Assembly (NCBI RefSeq): GCF_024385505.1
Contig: NZ_JANFLT010000005.1
Coordinates: forward strand, 744,001 to 808,000
Source of the DNA: Arthrobacter zhaoxinii
Lineage (GTDB): Bacteria; Actinomycetota; Actinomycetes; Actinomycetales; Micrococcaceae
Direction of reading: 5' to 3'
Length of the DNA: 64,000 bases
Shown: positions 1-9,159 of the stretch, one piece after another
Layout of the letters: each line of letters begins with the position of its first letter
Position numbering within the stretch: the stretch's first letter is position 1
Translations under genes and position numbers: made by a program
Notes under the pieces: model-generated
The model's input: the letters and a program-made list of their open reading frames with translations, nothing else
The model's database searches: none
Told to the model about the DNA's origin: nothing

Positions 1-208
1 CCGTGACCCGGCCGGCGTCGGGCCGCAGCGTACCGGCAACGCACTCCACTGTGGTTGTCTTGCCGGCCCCGTTGGGACCGAGGATTCCGAAGGCTTCACC
101 GGCCTCAATGGAAAACGTTACGTCTTCGAGGGCCGCGACCTTCCGAAAGGATTTGGCGAGTCCGTTCACGCTTACCACTGTGCCGGTGGGCATCTGCGCC
201 CTGGTCAT
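1..208 (-). CDS. ABC transporter ATP-binding protein (3' part outside window)
   Basis: Only the N-terminal 69 residues are in the window. They read MTRAQMPTGTVVSVNGLAKS and continue to a Walker A loop, GPNGAGKTTT, at about residues 46-55, so this is the nucleotide-binding subunit of an ABC transporter. The order of motifs resembles CcmA/drug-efflux type ATPases, but the signature and Walker B regions lie beyond the edge, so the substrate cannot be named. The ATG at 208 is preferred because it precedes the conserved domain. The frame stays open upstream to a GTG at 274, just after the MFS stop at 288, and no clear ribosome site separates the two choices. It follows the MFS gene on the same strand. 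Confidence 0.85.
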   Translation of the reverse strand, partial: MTRAQMPTGTVVSVNGLAKSFRKVAALEDVTFSIEAGEAFGILGPNGAGKTTTVECVAGTLRPDAGRVT

Positions 209-287
209 GCCGACAATTGTGGCGGCGGTGCCGCGGAGGGTCAAGAGTTCCGGCGCCGGGGGTGACGACGGCACCGGCGGCGGAGTG

Positions 288-1625
288 CTAGGGGGTTCCC
301 GGCCCGCGTCGTTCCTCCCGGCGCCGCTGCCGCTCACGGGCCAGGGCTGCACGGAGCGGCGGCAGCGGAGTTCCTTCGTCGGCCAGGCGTGCGCGGATCT
401 GCCCGCGGGTGCGCAGGATACCCACGACGCCCACCGCCATGACGGCGAACTGCACCGACAGGGCAATCCGGAACGAGCCCAGGGCGTAGAGGTTGCCGCC
501 GGAGAAACCGCTGTTGTTCAGCATGTCCAGCACCACGCCGATCAGGTACATGCTGACCAGTGAGGCAATAAAGCCGCCGATGTTCACGATTCCGGTGGCG
601 GTGCCCAGCCGGGAGCTGGGGTTGTACGTCCGGGCGAAGTCGAAGCCGATCATGGATCCCGGACCGCCGACGGCGAGCAGCGTCACCAGAAGGACCAGCA
701 GCCACAGCGGAGCCGGTCCGGGGTAGAGCATCACGGCCGCCCACCCCGCGGCCATAGCTGCGGCGATCAGCAGCACCATGGTGGACCGGCGCAGTGGATG
801 CCGGCCCACCCACGAGCCCATCCAGGGACCGCAGATGATGCCGACCACAACGAAATAGGTCATCAGCCCGGAGGCGACGGCCGAGGACACGCCTTCCGCG
901 CTGACGAGATAGGGGAACCCCCACATCATCACGAACACCGTGCCGGGGAACTGGACGGTGTAGTGGGTCCACATCCCCAGCCGGGTTCCGGGCTGCGCGA
1001 AGGCCTCCGCCAGGGAGGTGCCGGTCTGCCTCAGCGGAAGCGGCACCGGCGCCTCGCCGCCGTGGGGCCGGTTCCGCACGCAGGCGAGGACCAGGACGAG
1101 CGACAGCAGTGACAGGGACGCAGCCGAAAGAAAGGCCGGGCTCCAGCCGAACCGGTGCAGCACGAAGGCGAACGGAATCGCGCTGACAATTTGCCCCAGC
1201 TGGCCGACGATGCCGGTGTACTGGGTCAGGACGGGAATCTTCCGGCCGGAGAACCAGGCCGGAAGCAGCCGAAGCACCGAGATGAAGGTCAGCGCATCCC
1301 CGGCACCCACCAGCGAGCGTCCCAGGATGCCGGCGCCGACGGATTCGGCGGTGGCCAGCTGGAACTGCCCCGCGAACATCAGTGCCGCTCCCCCCGCGAT
1401 CAGCAGCCGGGGGCCGAAACGGTCCACCAGCACGCCCACGGGTATCTGCAGTCCGGCGTACACCAGAAGCTGAACCACGGTGAAGATGGACAGGACCGAT
1501 GCGGTGGCGGAGAAGCGCTCGGTGGCTTCGATACCTGCCACGCCAAACGAGGTGCGCTGCGTGACCGCGACCAGATAGGCGAAAACGCCGACACCCCAGA
1601 CGATCCAGGCACGGGTTCCGTTCAT
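288..1625 (-). CDS. MFS transporter, 445 aa
   Basis: A 12-helix type major facilitator protein of the inner membrane. The loop after helix 2 reads GVLVDRFGPRLL, the family's motif A, and long Ala/Leu/Val segments run through the protein. The C-terminus is an Arg-rich cytoplasmic tail (RERQRRREERRG). The ATG at 1625 lies 39 nt after the PAC2 stop with only a weak purine stretch before it. The substrate cannot be told from sequence; the fold is clear. The ABC ATPase follows about 80 nt downstream and may share the transcript. Confidence 0.88.
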   Translation of the reverse strand: MNGTRAWIVWGVGVFAYLVAVTQRTSFGVAGIEATERFSATASVLSIFTVVQLLVYAGLQIPVGVLVDRFGPRLLIAGGAALMFAGQFQLATAESVGAGILGRSLVGAGDALTFISVLRLLPAWFSGRKIPVLTQYTGIVGQLGQIVSAIPFAFVLHRFGWSPAFLSAASLSLLSLVLVLACVRNRPHGGEAPVPLPLRQTGTSLAEAFAQPGTRLGMWTHYTVQFPGTVFVMMWGFPYLVSAEGVSSAVASGLMTYFVVVGIICGPWMGSWVGRHPLRRSTMVLLIAAAMAAGWAAVMLYPGPAPLWLLVLLVTLLAVGGPGSMIGFDFARTYNPSSRLGTATGIVNIGGFIASLVSMYLIGVVLDMLNNSGFSGGNLYALGSFRIALSVQFAVMAVGVVGILRTRGQIRARLADEGTPLPPLRAALARERQRRREERRGPGTP

Positions 1626-1664
1626 CGGGAGACCTGCCCCGGACAGGGGCGGCGGCCCGGGGCT

Positions 1665-2735
1665 TTAGGCCGTCCCGGGCCGTTCGTTCCCGTCGTCGCT
1701 GCCGTGGCCCTCAGCCGTGCCCTCGGTGGCATGTGGTGCAATCTCCTGATCCGCGTTTTCGCTCGGTTCGCTGCTGTCGGGCCCGGCTGCCTGCTGGGTT
1801 TCCGGCCACAGTGCCTCGGATTCCTCTTCGGCCTGCGGGCTGGCCAGGTAGGCCTCCACCGCGGCGCCGATTTCCTCGGCATCCGCGAGTTCGTCGTTGC
1901 CCTTGACCAGGAGGGAACGCCGGACTGTGCTTTCGGTGTATTGGTCGTAACGCTTCTCCAGCGTGGACACGACGCCCTTGACCTCCGCCGAAGCGTCGAC
2001 CTGTTCGGTGATCTGGCGTTCCACGTCGCGGCCCGCTTCACGCAGCCGGTCGGTCGGCAGCACCAGTGACGCGGCGGCACCGAGGTACTCGAGTCCGGCG
2101 ACGGCGGCGGGCGGGAACTCAGCCTCGGCCAGGTAGTGCGGCACGTGCACCACGTGACCGACGACGTCGACCCCGGCCTCCACGAGCCGCACCTCCAGAA
2201 CGTGACCAACCGCGGCCTGGACCTGGGCGATCGGGGTCCAGGAACTGATCCCCTCCACCAGGTCGGGCCGGTTGCCGTGCGTCGTCACGCCGATGGGCCG
2301 GGTGTGCGGGACAGGCATGGGGATCGAGTGGACCCAGCAGACCAGGGAAACCTCGAAGGCCTTCACCAGGTGCAGCACGGCCGCCGTGAAACGCTCCCAC
2401 TGCAGGTCCGGTTCAAAGCCCGTCAGGAACAGGAACGGCTCCCCCAACCCGTCGTACATCCGGTGCAGTTCGAGCCGCGGCGGCTCGTAGTCGCTGAGGT
2501 GGTCCTCGATAAAGGAAATCTGCGGCCGGCGGGTGCGGTAGTCAATCAGCTGGTCCGCGTCGAACGTGGCCACCAGGTCATGGTCGAGGGCATCGAAGAG
2601 CTCATCCCGGATCTGGCTGACCACGTGGCCGGCTTCGGCAAAGCCGGTAAAACCGGCAAGGAGCTTCAGGCCGGACAGGTCCCCGGATTCCGCGACCTCA
2701 GGATTCAGATTAAACAGGGTCAACGGATCAAGCAT
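1665..2735 (-). CDS. PAC2 family protein, 356 aa
   Basis: PAC2 proteins are named after eukaryotic proteasome assembly chaperone 2; in actinobacteria they are conserved but poorly characterised. The N-terminal 280 residues carry the family features: an opening GFxGFxEAGHV segment, a YRTRRPQISF strand and HSIPMPVPHTRP before the ligand-like pocket. The last 70 residues are acidic, Ser/Glu-rich and probably disordered. The ATG at 2735 has a good ribosome site (GGAAGGGG). It is divergent from pepA across 253 bases in which I see no gene. The biochemical role is unknown. Confidence 0.85.
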   Translation of the reverse strand: MLDPLTLFNLNPEVAESGDLSGLKLLAGFTGFAEAGHVVSQIRDELFDALDHDLVATFDADQLIDYRTRRPQISFIEDHLSDYEPPRLELHRMYDGLGEPFLFLTGFEPDLQWERFTAAVLHLVKAFEVSLVCWVHSIPMPVPHTRPIGVTTHGNRPDLVEGISSWTPIAQVQAAVGHVLEVRLVEAGVDVVGHVVHVPHYLAEAEFPPAAVAGLEYLGAAASLVLPTDRLREAGRDVERQITEQVDASAEVKGVVSTLEKRYDQYTESTVRRSLLVKGNDELADAEEIGAAVEAYLASPQAEEESEALWPETQQAAGPDSSEPSENADQEIAPHATEGTAEGHGSDDGNERPGTA

Positions 2736-2988
2736 GTCTTACCCCTTCCGGGAACTCACGTGCGCTCTCGGCACAGGACGGTGTCCGCCGGTGTTCGGCT
2801 GCTGCTGACCGCTGCTGTGCCCTTCTTCAAGGGTAAACGCCCGGACACGTGTGTTTCATTCCGGGGCCGGGCGCGAAGGGGCCCAGCGGATGCAGGACCG
2901 GGCGCAACGTTGCGGCGTGCGGGCGTTCTTCAGACTACGATCGGTGGAATAAGCGCAAAGCAACACAGAAACGTGAGGAAGCAGCTTC

Positions 2989-4518
2989 GTGAACAAAGCC
3001 AGTGAACCCAGCCTGTCGGCAGTATCCAGGGACGGGCGGAAGGTTGCCGCCAGCGCCCTCGTGATCGGCGTCGGCCAGACCCCCGACGGTCCCGTCCTCG
3101 TCGAAAGCCCGCTTTCGCCCAAGGCCTCTGCTGCCCTGGCTGCTTCGCTGCCGCTCCTCGGCGTCACCGGTGCCGCCGATGAAGTCCACCGCCTGCCGGG
3201 CCTGCCCGAGGCCGACGCCGACATGCTGGTCCTTACCGGCCTGGGCAAGGTTTCGGCCGGGGTCGCCCTGACCGAGGAAGCCCTGCGCCGCGCCGCCGGA
3301 TCGGCCGTCCGCCAGATCGCCGGCACCGCATCGGTCGCCCTGGCGCTGCCGGCCGGCACCGTGGCCGACGCCGCCGCCGTCGCCGAAGGTGCCCTGCTCG
3401 GCGCCTACAGCTTCACCGAACACCGCAGCGCCGCGACCGCCGGCAAGGTTCCCGCTCCGGTCGCCGAGATCACCGTTATTACTGCAGCCGCCGACGAGAA
3501 GGCCCTGAAGCCCGCCCTCGAGCGCGCCCGCATTCTCGGCCGGGCCGTCAATGCGACCCGCACCCTGGTCAACCAGCCGCCGAGCCATCTTTACCCGGAG
3601 ACCTTCGCAGCCGCCGCCAAGGACCTGGCCAAGGCGCTGCCCGTGAAGGTCACCGTCATGGATGAGAAGAAGCTCGAACGCGAAGGATTCGGCGGCATCC
3701 TCGGCGTGGGCAAGGGCTCGGCCCGCCCCCCGCGCCTGGTCAAGCTTGAATACACGCCGGCGCGTCCCAAGGCCACGCTCGCCCTCGTCGGCAAGGGCAT
3801 CACCTTTGATTCCGGCGGATTGTCCCTGAAGCCCGCTGCCGGCATGCAGGCCATGAAATCGGACATGGGCGGCGCCGCCGTCGTCCTGAACGCCCTGCTC
3901 GCCATCGCGGAACTGGGCCTGCCCGTCAAGGTGACGTCCTGGCTGTGCATTGCCGAGAACATGCCGTCCGGCACCGCCCAGCGCCCCTCCGACGTGATGA
4001 CCACCTACGGCGGCCGCACGGTTGAGGTCCTGAACACCGACGCCGAAGGCCGGCTGGTCATGGCTGACGGCCTGGTCGCCGCCAGCGAGGAAGCCCCGGA
4101 CGTCATCATCGACGTCGCCACCCTGACCGGCGCCCAGATGATTGCCCTCGGCAACCGTGTGTCCGCGGTCATGGGTGAAGAAGGCGTCCGGGATGCCGTG
4201 AAGGCGGCAGCAGACCGTTCCGGCGAGCTGTTCTGGCCGATGCCGATTCCCGAGGAGCTGCGGGCCAGCCTGGATTCCCAGGTGGCCGACATTGCGAACC
4301 ACGGCGAGCGTTTCGGCGGCATGATGACCGCTGCCACCTTCCTGCAGGAATTCGTCGGTGAAGTCAACGGCACCAAGATCCCGTGGGCACACCTGGACAT
4401 TGCCGGGCCGGCCTTCAACGACGGCGCCCCCTACGGCTACACGCCCAAGGAAGGCACCGGCGTCGCCGTCCGTACGCTGGTGGCCTACGCCGAAGACGTC
4501 GTGGCGCGCGCCTCATAG
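2989..4518 (+). CDS. pepA: Leucyl aminopeptidase (M17), 509 aa
   Basis: Cytosolic two-metal aminopeptidase that removes N-terminal residues from peptides. The M17 signature NTDAEGRL is at residues 349-356, and the metal/catalytic segment KGITFDSGGLSLKP begins at K269. The length is normal for the family. The start is GTG, with GAGGAA placed about 8 nt upstream. In other actinobacteria this gene (pepB of Mycobacterium) also sits beside the 2-oxo acid dehydrogenase and lipoate genes, as here. Confidence 0.96.
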   Translation: MNKASEPSLSAVSRDGRKVAASALVIGVGQTPDGPVLVESPLSPKASAALAASLPLLGVTGAADEVHRLPGLPEADADMLVLTGLGKVSAGVALTEEALRRAAGSAVRQIAGTASVALALPAGTVADAAAVAEGALLGAYSFTEHRSAATAGKVPAPVAEITVITAAADEKALKPALERARILGRAVNATRTLVNQPPSHLYPETFAAAAKDLAKALPVKVTVMDEKKLEREGFGGILGVGKGSARPPRLVKLEYTPARPKATLALVGKGITFDSGGLSLKPAAGMQAMKSDMGGAAVVLNALLAIAELGLPVKVTSWLCIAENMPSGTAQRPSDVMTTYGGRTVEVLNTDAEGRLVMADGLVAASEEAPDVIIDVATLTGAQMIALGNRVSAVMGEEGVRDAVKAAADRSGELFWPMPIPEELRASLDSQVADIANHGERFGGMMTAATFLQEFVGEVNGTKIPWAHLDIAGPAFNDGAPYGYTPKEGTGVAVRTLVAYAEDVVARAS

Positions 4519-4708
4519 CATCCAAAACGGTTCCGTGAAACGGAACTGACGCTTGTGGCAGGTGTTTCTCATTACACTTCGCCCCCTACCGCCTGTGTTC
4601 AAGTGGATGCCGGTGGTGGGGGGCGATAGGGTGAGGACTGATCACAAACGCCCAATAACTCACCGGCGCGCATGGGCGCGTCCAACGAAAACGCGAGGGA
4701 GCGTCCAA

Positions 4709-6091
4709 GTGGCCGATAAGGCAGCTGCGCAAGAGTTCGACATCCTGATCCTCGGCGGAGGCAGCGGCGGCTACGCCGCGGCACTGCGCTCCGTGGAGCT
4801 GGGATTCTCCGTAGGTCTGATTGAGAAGGGGAAGCTGGGCGGGACCTGCCTGCACAACGGCTGCATCCCCACCAAGGCGCTCCTGCACTCCGCGGAAATC
4901 GCAGAGAATGCCAAGACGGCCTCGAAGTACGGCATCAACGCCACCTTCGACTCCATCGACATGACCGCCGTGAACGCATACAAGGACAACATCATTGCGG
5001 GCAAGTTCCGCGGCCTGCAGGGCCTGATCAAGTCCAAGGGCATCACCGTCATCGAGGGCGAAGGCAAGCTCACCAGCGAGAAGACCATCGAGGTCAACGG
5101 CGAGACCTACACCGGCAAGAACATCATCCTGGCCACCGGCTCCTACTCCCGTTCACTGCCGGGCCTGGAAATCGGCGGCAAGGTCATCACCTCCGACCAG
5201 GCCCTGAAGATGGACACCGTGCCCAAGAGCGCGGTCATCCTCGGCGGCGGCGTCATCGGGGTCGAGTTCGCCTCGGTCTGGAACTCCTTCGGCGTGGACG
5301 TCACCATTGTCGAGGGCCTGCCCTCCCTGGTCCCCAACGAAGACGCAGCCATCATCAAGCAGCTGGAACGCGCGTACAAGAAGCGCGGCATCAAGTTCAG
5401 CACCGGCATCTTCTTCGACAACGTCCAGCAGAACGACGACGGCGTCGTCGTCACGCTGGCCGACGGCAAGACCTTCGAAGCCGACCTGCTGCTCGTCGCC
5501 GTGGGCCGCGGCCCCGTCACCGCCAACCTGGGCTACGAAGAAGCCGGCCTGACCATGGACCGCGGCTTCGTCATCACCAACGACCGCCTGCACACCGGCG
5601 TCGGCAACATCTACGCCGTGGGCGACATTGTTCCCGGCCTGCAGCTGGCCCACCGCGGCTTCCAGCAGGGCATCTTCGTTGCCGAAGAAATCGCCGGCCT
5701 GAAGCCCGTTGTGGTTGACGACGTCAACATCCCCAAGGTCACCTACTGCGAGCCGGAAATCGCCTCCGTCGGCCTGACCGAAGCCAAGGCCAAGGACAAG
5801 CTGGGCGCCGAGAACGTCCAGGTCCAGGAGTACAACCTGGCCGGCAACGGCAAGACCTCCATCCTCGGTTCCTCCGGCCTCATCAAGATGGTCCGCGAGA
5901 AGGACGGCCCCATCGTGGGTGTGCACATGATCGGCGGCCGTATCGGCGAGCAGATCGGTGAAGCCCAGCTGATCGTCAACTGGGAGGCGTACCCTGAGGA
6001 TATTGCCAGCCTGATCCACGGCCACCCGACGCAGAACGAGGCGATCGGCGAAGCCGCTATGGCACTTGCCGGCAAGCCCCTTCACGGTTAG
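4709..6091 (+). CDS. lpdA: Dihydrolipoyl dehydrogenase (E3), 460 aa
   Basis: Flavoprotein E3 of the 2-oxo acid dehydrogenase complexes; it reoxidises dihydrolipoyl groups with NAD+. The FAD-binding LGGGSGGY is at about 15-22. The redox-active disulfide is GGTCLHNGC (C47, C52), and the C-terminal base pair is HPTQNE (H439, E444). The reading frame is open back to 4553, but the GTG at 4709 is chosen because GAGGGAG precedes it and the protein then begins directly before the FAD domain, at the family length. The E2 gene follows in the same direction, separated by a strong hairpin. Confidence 0.95.
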   Translation: MADKAAAQEFDILILGGGSGGYAAALRSVELGFSVGLIEKGKLGGTCLHNGCIPTKALLHSAEIAENAKTASKYGINATFDSIDMTAVNAYKDNIIAGKFRGLQGLIKSKGITVIEGEGKLTSEKTIEVNGETYTGKNIILATGSYSRSLPGLEIGGKVITSDQALKMDTVPKSAVILGGGVIGVEFASVWNSFGVDVTIVEGLPSLVPNEDAAIIKQLERAYKKRGIKFSTGIFFDNVQQNDDGVVVTLADGKTFEADLLLVAVGRGPVTANLGYEEAGLTMDRGFVITNDRLHTGVGNIYAVGDIVPGLQLAHRGFQQGIFVAEEIAGLKPVVVDDVNIPKVTYCEPEIASVGLTEAKAKDKLGAENVQVQEYNLAGNGKTSILGSSGLIKMVREKDGPIVGVHMIGGRIGEQIGEAQLIVNWEAYPEDIASLIHGHPTQNEAIGEAAMALAGKPLHG

Positions 6092-6107
6092 CACCTGAGA
6101 TTCACTC

Positions 6108-6145
6108 CCCCGGGCCGCATCCCGCCTTGCGGCTGCGGCCCGGGG
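6108..6145 (+). terminator. Hairpin between lpdA and sucB (attenuator or terminator)
   Basis: A perfect 12-bp GC-only outer stem (6108-6119 with 6134-6145) encloses a smaller CCGC-CTT-GCGG stem. It is followed by GGGGAAATC rather than a T run, so it may be a processing or partial termination point that sets the ratio of E3 to E2 messages. Confidence 0.5.
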
Positions 6146-6213
6146 AAATCATCACCAGCACCAGCGGCACGGCTGGTCACAAAAAAGATCTATCAAGGAG
6201 AAACGGGGACAAT

Positions 6214-7983
6214 ATGTCTGAAACCGTGAACTTACCAGCCCTCGGCGAGTCCGTCACCGAAGGCACCGTCACCCGCTGGCTGAAGAACGTGGGCGACCGC
6301 GTCGAGGTCGACGAGCCGCTGCTCGAGGTATCCACCGACAAGGTCGATACGGAAATCCCCTCCCCCGTTGCCGGCGTGATCGAGGAAATCCTCGTAGCCG
6401 AAGACGAAACCGCCGAGGTCGGCGCTGCGCTCGTACGCATCGGTGACGGCTCCGGTTCCGGCGAGCAGAAGGACGACGGCGGCAGCGCCGCCAACCAGGA
6501 AGCTCCGGCACAGGAAGCTGCCGAAGAAGCTCCCGCTCCCGCGGCTGAAGAGGCTCCGGCCGCTGAAGAAGCTCCCGCCTCCGATTCCGGCTCCGGCGAG
6601 GGCACCGAGGTCACCCTCCCCGCCCTCGGCGAGTCCGTCACCGAAGGCACCGTCACCCGCTGGCTCAAGGCCGTGGGCGACGACGTCGAAATGGACGAGC
6701 CGCTGCTCGAGGTTTCCACCGACAAGGTCGACACCGAGATCCCCTCCCCGGTAGCCGGCAAGCTGCTGGAAATCCGGGTCAACGAAGACGACACGGCTGA
6801 GGTCGGTTCCGTCCTGGCCGTCATCGGTTCCGGTGCGGCTGCCCCCGCCAAGGCCGAGCCCAAGGGAGCCGAGCCCGTAGCGGCCGCCTCCAAGGACGAG
6901 CGCGAAGCGCCGGCCGTTGAGCCGGAGAAGAAGGAAGCCCCCAAGGCCGAGGCTCCCAAGCAGGAAGCCCCCAAGGCCGAGGCTCCTCAGCAGGAAGCTC
7001 CGAAGCAGGAAGCGCCCAGCGCTTCCAACGACGGCGGCACCTACGTAACGCCGCTGGTGCGCAAGCTCGCCAACCAGCACGGTGTCGACCTCGCCGGCAT
7101 CAAGGGCTCCGGCGTCGCCGGCCGCATCCGCAAGCAGGACGTCCTCGAGGCCGCAGAGGCCAAGAAGGCTGCGTCCTCCCAGCCGGCTGCTTCCGCTCCT
7201 GCCGCCCCCGCCGCCCCTGAAAAGGCAGCACCGGCGCAGATCAGCGAAGCCAGCGCCAAGCTCCGCGGCACCACGGTGAAGGCCCCCCGCATCCGCCAGA
7301 CGATTGCACGCCGCATGCGTGAATCCCTGGAGGAGTCGGCACAGCTGACGCAGGTGCACGAGGTCGACATGACCCGCATTGCCGCGCTCCGCCAGAAGGC
7401 CAAGAACAACTTCCAGCAGCAGAACGGCGCGAAGCTCACCTTCCTGCCGTTCATTGCCAAGGCAGTGGTCGAGGGCCTGAAGCAGCACCCGGTCCTCAAC
7501 GCCTCGTACAACAACGAGACGCAGGAAATCACGTACCACGACGCCGAGCACCTCGCGATTGCCGTGGACACCGAAAAGGGCCTGCTGGTTCCGGTCATCA
7601 ACGACGCCGGTGACCTGAACATCACCGGCCTGGCCAAGAAGATCGCCGACGTAGGCAGCCGCACCCGCAACAACAAGATCGGCCCCGACGAGCTCTCCGG
7701 CGGCACGTTCACCATCACGAACATCGGCAGCGTCGGAGCCCTCTTCGACACCCCGATCATCAACCAGCCGCAGGTCGGCATCCTGGGCACGGGCGCGATC
7801 GTCAAGCGTCCCATGGTGGTCACCGACGCCGAGGGCAATGACAACATTGCCATCCGTTCGATGATGTACCTCTCCCTGACGTACGACCACCGCCTGGTGG
7901 ACGGCGCCGATGCAGGCCGCTTCCTGCAGACGCTGAAGGCACGTCTGGAAGAAGGCAACTTCGAGGCAGATCTGGGGCTCTAG
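6214..7983 (+). CDS. sucB: 2-oxo acid dehydrogenase E2, dihydrolipoamide acyltransferase, 589 aa
   Basis: Core acyltransferase of the 2-oxoglutarate/pyruvate dehydrogenase complex. Order: lipoyl domain 1 (about 3-77, lipoyl Lys K43 in [10 protein letters not shown]), an Ala/Pro/Glu linker, lipoyl domain 2 (about 131-205, K171 in the same motif), a second linker with repeated [10 protein letters not shown] units, the E3-binding domain ([20 protein letters not shown]), and the catalytic domain ending in [12 protein letters not shown] with catalytic H559 and D563. The ATG at 6214 follows AAGGAG; the frame is open upstream but without a better start. Actinobacterial E2 of this type often serves both complexes, so DlaT is an equally good name. 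Confidence 0.94.
   Translation: MSETVNLPALGESVTEGTVTRWLKNVGDRVEVDEPLLEVSTDKVDTEIPSPVAGVIEEILVAEDETAEVGAALVRIGDGSGSGEQKDDGGSAANQEAPAQEAAEEAPAPAAEEAPAAEEAPASDSGSGEGTEVTLPALGESVTEGTVTRWLKAVGDDVEMDEPLLEVSTDKVDTEIPSPVAGKLLEIRVNEDDTAEVGSVLAVIGSGAAAPAKAEPKGAEPVAAASKDEREAPAVEPEKKEAPKAEAPKQEAPKAEAPQQEAPKQEAPSASNDGGTYVTPLVRKLANQHGVDLAGIKGSGVAGRIRKQDVLEAAEAKKAASSQPAASAPAAPAAPEKAAPAQISEASAKLRGTTVKAPRIRQTIARRMRESLEESAQLTQVHEVDMTRIAALRQKAKNNFQQQNGAKLTFLPFIAKAVVEGLKQHPVLNASYNNETQEITYHDAEHLAIAVDTEKGLLVPVINDAGDLNITGLAKKIADVGSRTRNNKIGPDELSGGTFTITNIGSVGALFDTPIINQPQVGILGTGAIVKRPMVVTDAEGNDNIAIRSMMYLSLTYDHRLVDGADAGRFLQTLKARLEEGNFEADLGL
6238..6665 (+). repeat. Near-identical DNA repeat of the two lipoyl domains
   Basis: 6238-6281 and 6622-6665 are identical over 44 bases, and the similarity continues through both lipoyl domains (384-base offset). 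The identity covers synonymous positions, which suggests recent duplication or gene conversion within sucB. Confidence 0.9.
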
Positions 7984-7999
7984 TTCCGGTTCCGCTTAG

Positions 8000-8035
8000 G
8001 CAGGGCGCTCTCCCGTTACCGGGAGGGCGCCCTGC
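8000..8035 (+). terminator. Terminator after sucB
   Basis: A 16-bp stem with one G-T pair (8000-8015 with 8020-8035) and a 4-nt loop, 16 nt after the sucB stop, followed by GACTTTAA. Confidence 0.6.
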
Positions 8036-8068
8036 GACTTTAACCGGCGGCAGCCCGGCGGAAGTTTC

Positions 8069-8083
8069 TCTACAAGTTGTAGA
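8069..8083. promoter_or_regulatory. Perfect 7-1-7 palindrome, possible operator
   Basis: TCTACAA-G-TTGTAGA lies 64 nt upstream of the small membrane protein gene in an AT-richer patch. The symmetry is that of a dimeric MarR/GntR-type operator. No regulator gene is adjacent and I cannot assign a family. Confidence 0.4.
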
Positions 8084-8146
8084 AAAGTTACCGCACAACC
8101 CCCGGTTTCCGGCGGGTTACTGACTGCGAGTCGATAAACTCGGAGT

Positions 8147-8494
8147 ATGGACTTCCTTCACAACTTCCTCGTTTTCCTGCACATCCTGGGTGCAGCCATC
8201 ATCGTCGGCCTCTGGATTGCCCGAATCAAGAATCCGACGGTACTGCCCGGCCAGTTCCACGGTGCCCTGCTGCAGCTGGTCACCGGCCTGGCGCTGGTGG
8301 CCGTCAATGAAATGGGCGACGGCGACGTCAACCACATGAAGGTCGGCATCAAGCTGCTGATCACCCTGGTGATTGCCGTGCTGGCCTTCATCGGACAGCG
8401 CCGCTACAAGAAGGACGAAAAGGTCTCCCCGGCACTGGCGAACGGTGTGGGTATCCTCGCGGTCATCAACATTGCCGTAGCCACTATGTGGTAG
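8147..8494 (+). CDS. Small integral membrane protein, 115 aa, unknown function
   Basis: Four hydrophobic segments span nearly the whole protein (FLVFLHILGAAIIVGLWIA, LLQLVTGLALVAV, KLLITLVIAVLAFI, GVGILAVINIAVATMW). A short charged loop RRYKKDEK lies before the last helix. CGGAG lies 4 nt before the ATG. Related short proteins occur in other actinobacteria, but I know of no assigned function. It has its own downstream hairpin with a T run, so it appears to be a single transcription unit. Confidence 0.75.
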   Translation: MDFLHNFLVFLHILGAAIIVGLWIARIKNPTVLPGQFHGALLQLVTGLALVAVNEMGDGDVNHMKVGIKLLITLVIAVLAFIGQRRYKKDEKVSPALANGVGILAVINIAVATMW

Positions 8495-8515
8495 TCCGCA
8501 CAACAGCGGAAATAG

Positions 8516-8564
8516 GATGGGATGGTGCGCCGGCTTGTTGCCGGCCCCGTCCCATCACTGTTTT
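8516..8564 (+). terminator. Terminator between the membrane protein gene and osmC
   Basis: GATGGGA...TCCCATC (8516-8522 with 8550-8556) encloses a CCGGC/GCCGG inner stem and is followed by ACTGTTTT. Confidence 0.6.
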
Positions 8565-8576
8565 AAGGAGACCCCC

Positions 8577-9005
8577 ATGGCTACAGTCCGTTCAGCCCAC
8601 ACCGTCTGGAACGGCGACCTCTTCAACGGCAAGGGAGACGTCACCCTCGACTCCTCCGGCCTTGGAACCTACGACGTTACGTGGAAGGCCCGCGCCGAGG
8701 AGGCCAACGGGAAGACCAGCCCTGAGGAACTTATTGCCGCGGCCCACTCGGCCTGCTTCTCCATGGCTTTCAGCAACGCGCTTGCCGAGGCAGGCAAGAC
8801 GGCAGAGCGGATCTCCACATCCGCTGACGTGACCTTCGTTCCGGGCACGGGCATCACCGGCAGCCACCTCAAGGTCACCGCCGTCGTTCCCGGCCTGACG
8901 GCGGAGCAGTTTGACGACATTGCCGAGTCGGCGAAGACCGGCTGCCCGGTCTCGCAGGCACTGACCGGCATCGAGATCACCATGGACGCCACGCTGGAGT
9001 CCTAG
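8577..9005 (+). CDS. osmC: OsmC family peroxiredoxin, 142 aa
   Basis: OsmC/Ohr proteins are small cytosolic thiol peroxidases that reduce organic hydroperoxides. The two catalytic cysteines are present: C60 in AHSACFSM and C123 in TGCPVSQAL. The start of the domain (MATVRSAHTVWNGDL) is of OsmC rather than Ohr type. AAGGAG is 6 nt before the ATG at 8577. It stands alone, with a terminator before and a very long perfect hairpin after it. Confidence 0.93.
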   Translation: MATVRSAHTVWNGDLFNGKGDVTLDSSGLGTYDVTWKARAEEANGKTSPEELIAAAHSACFSMAFSNALAEAGKTAERISTSADVTFVPGTGITGSHLKVTAVVPGLTAEQFDDIAESAKTGCPVSQALTGIEITMDATLES

Positions 9006-9015
9006 CAGCCCGCTC

Positions 9016-9071
9016 CCAGCAGCACAGAGGGCCCCTGTTCCGAACGGAACAGGGGCCCTCTGTGCTGCTGG
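9016..9071. terminator. 56-nt perfect inverted repeat after osmC
   Basis: Two 27-nt arms (9016-9042 and 9045-9071) match perfectly around a 2-nt loop, beginning 11 nt after the osmC stop. There is no T run. It is longer than a normal terminator and marks the left border of the decayed urease-associated segment. Confidence 0.7.
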
Positions 9072-9159
9072 ACGGGCCGGTCCCCGTTTTCCCGGGCCAG
9101 AAGTCCCCGTTGCAGATTTGAGCTTCGGCCCCGGCACTTCGGCGCATGTGACCACTTAG

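Noticed and set aside
4553-4708. 52-codon N-terminal extension of lpdA
   Set aside because: Not conserved-looking, and a good ribosome site precedes the internal GTG.
6232-7890. 552-codon minus-strand frame opposite sucB
   Set aside because: Mirror of the repeated lipoyl and linker sequence, no family features.
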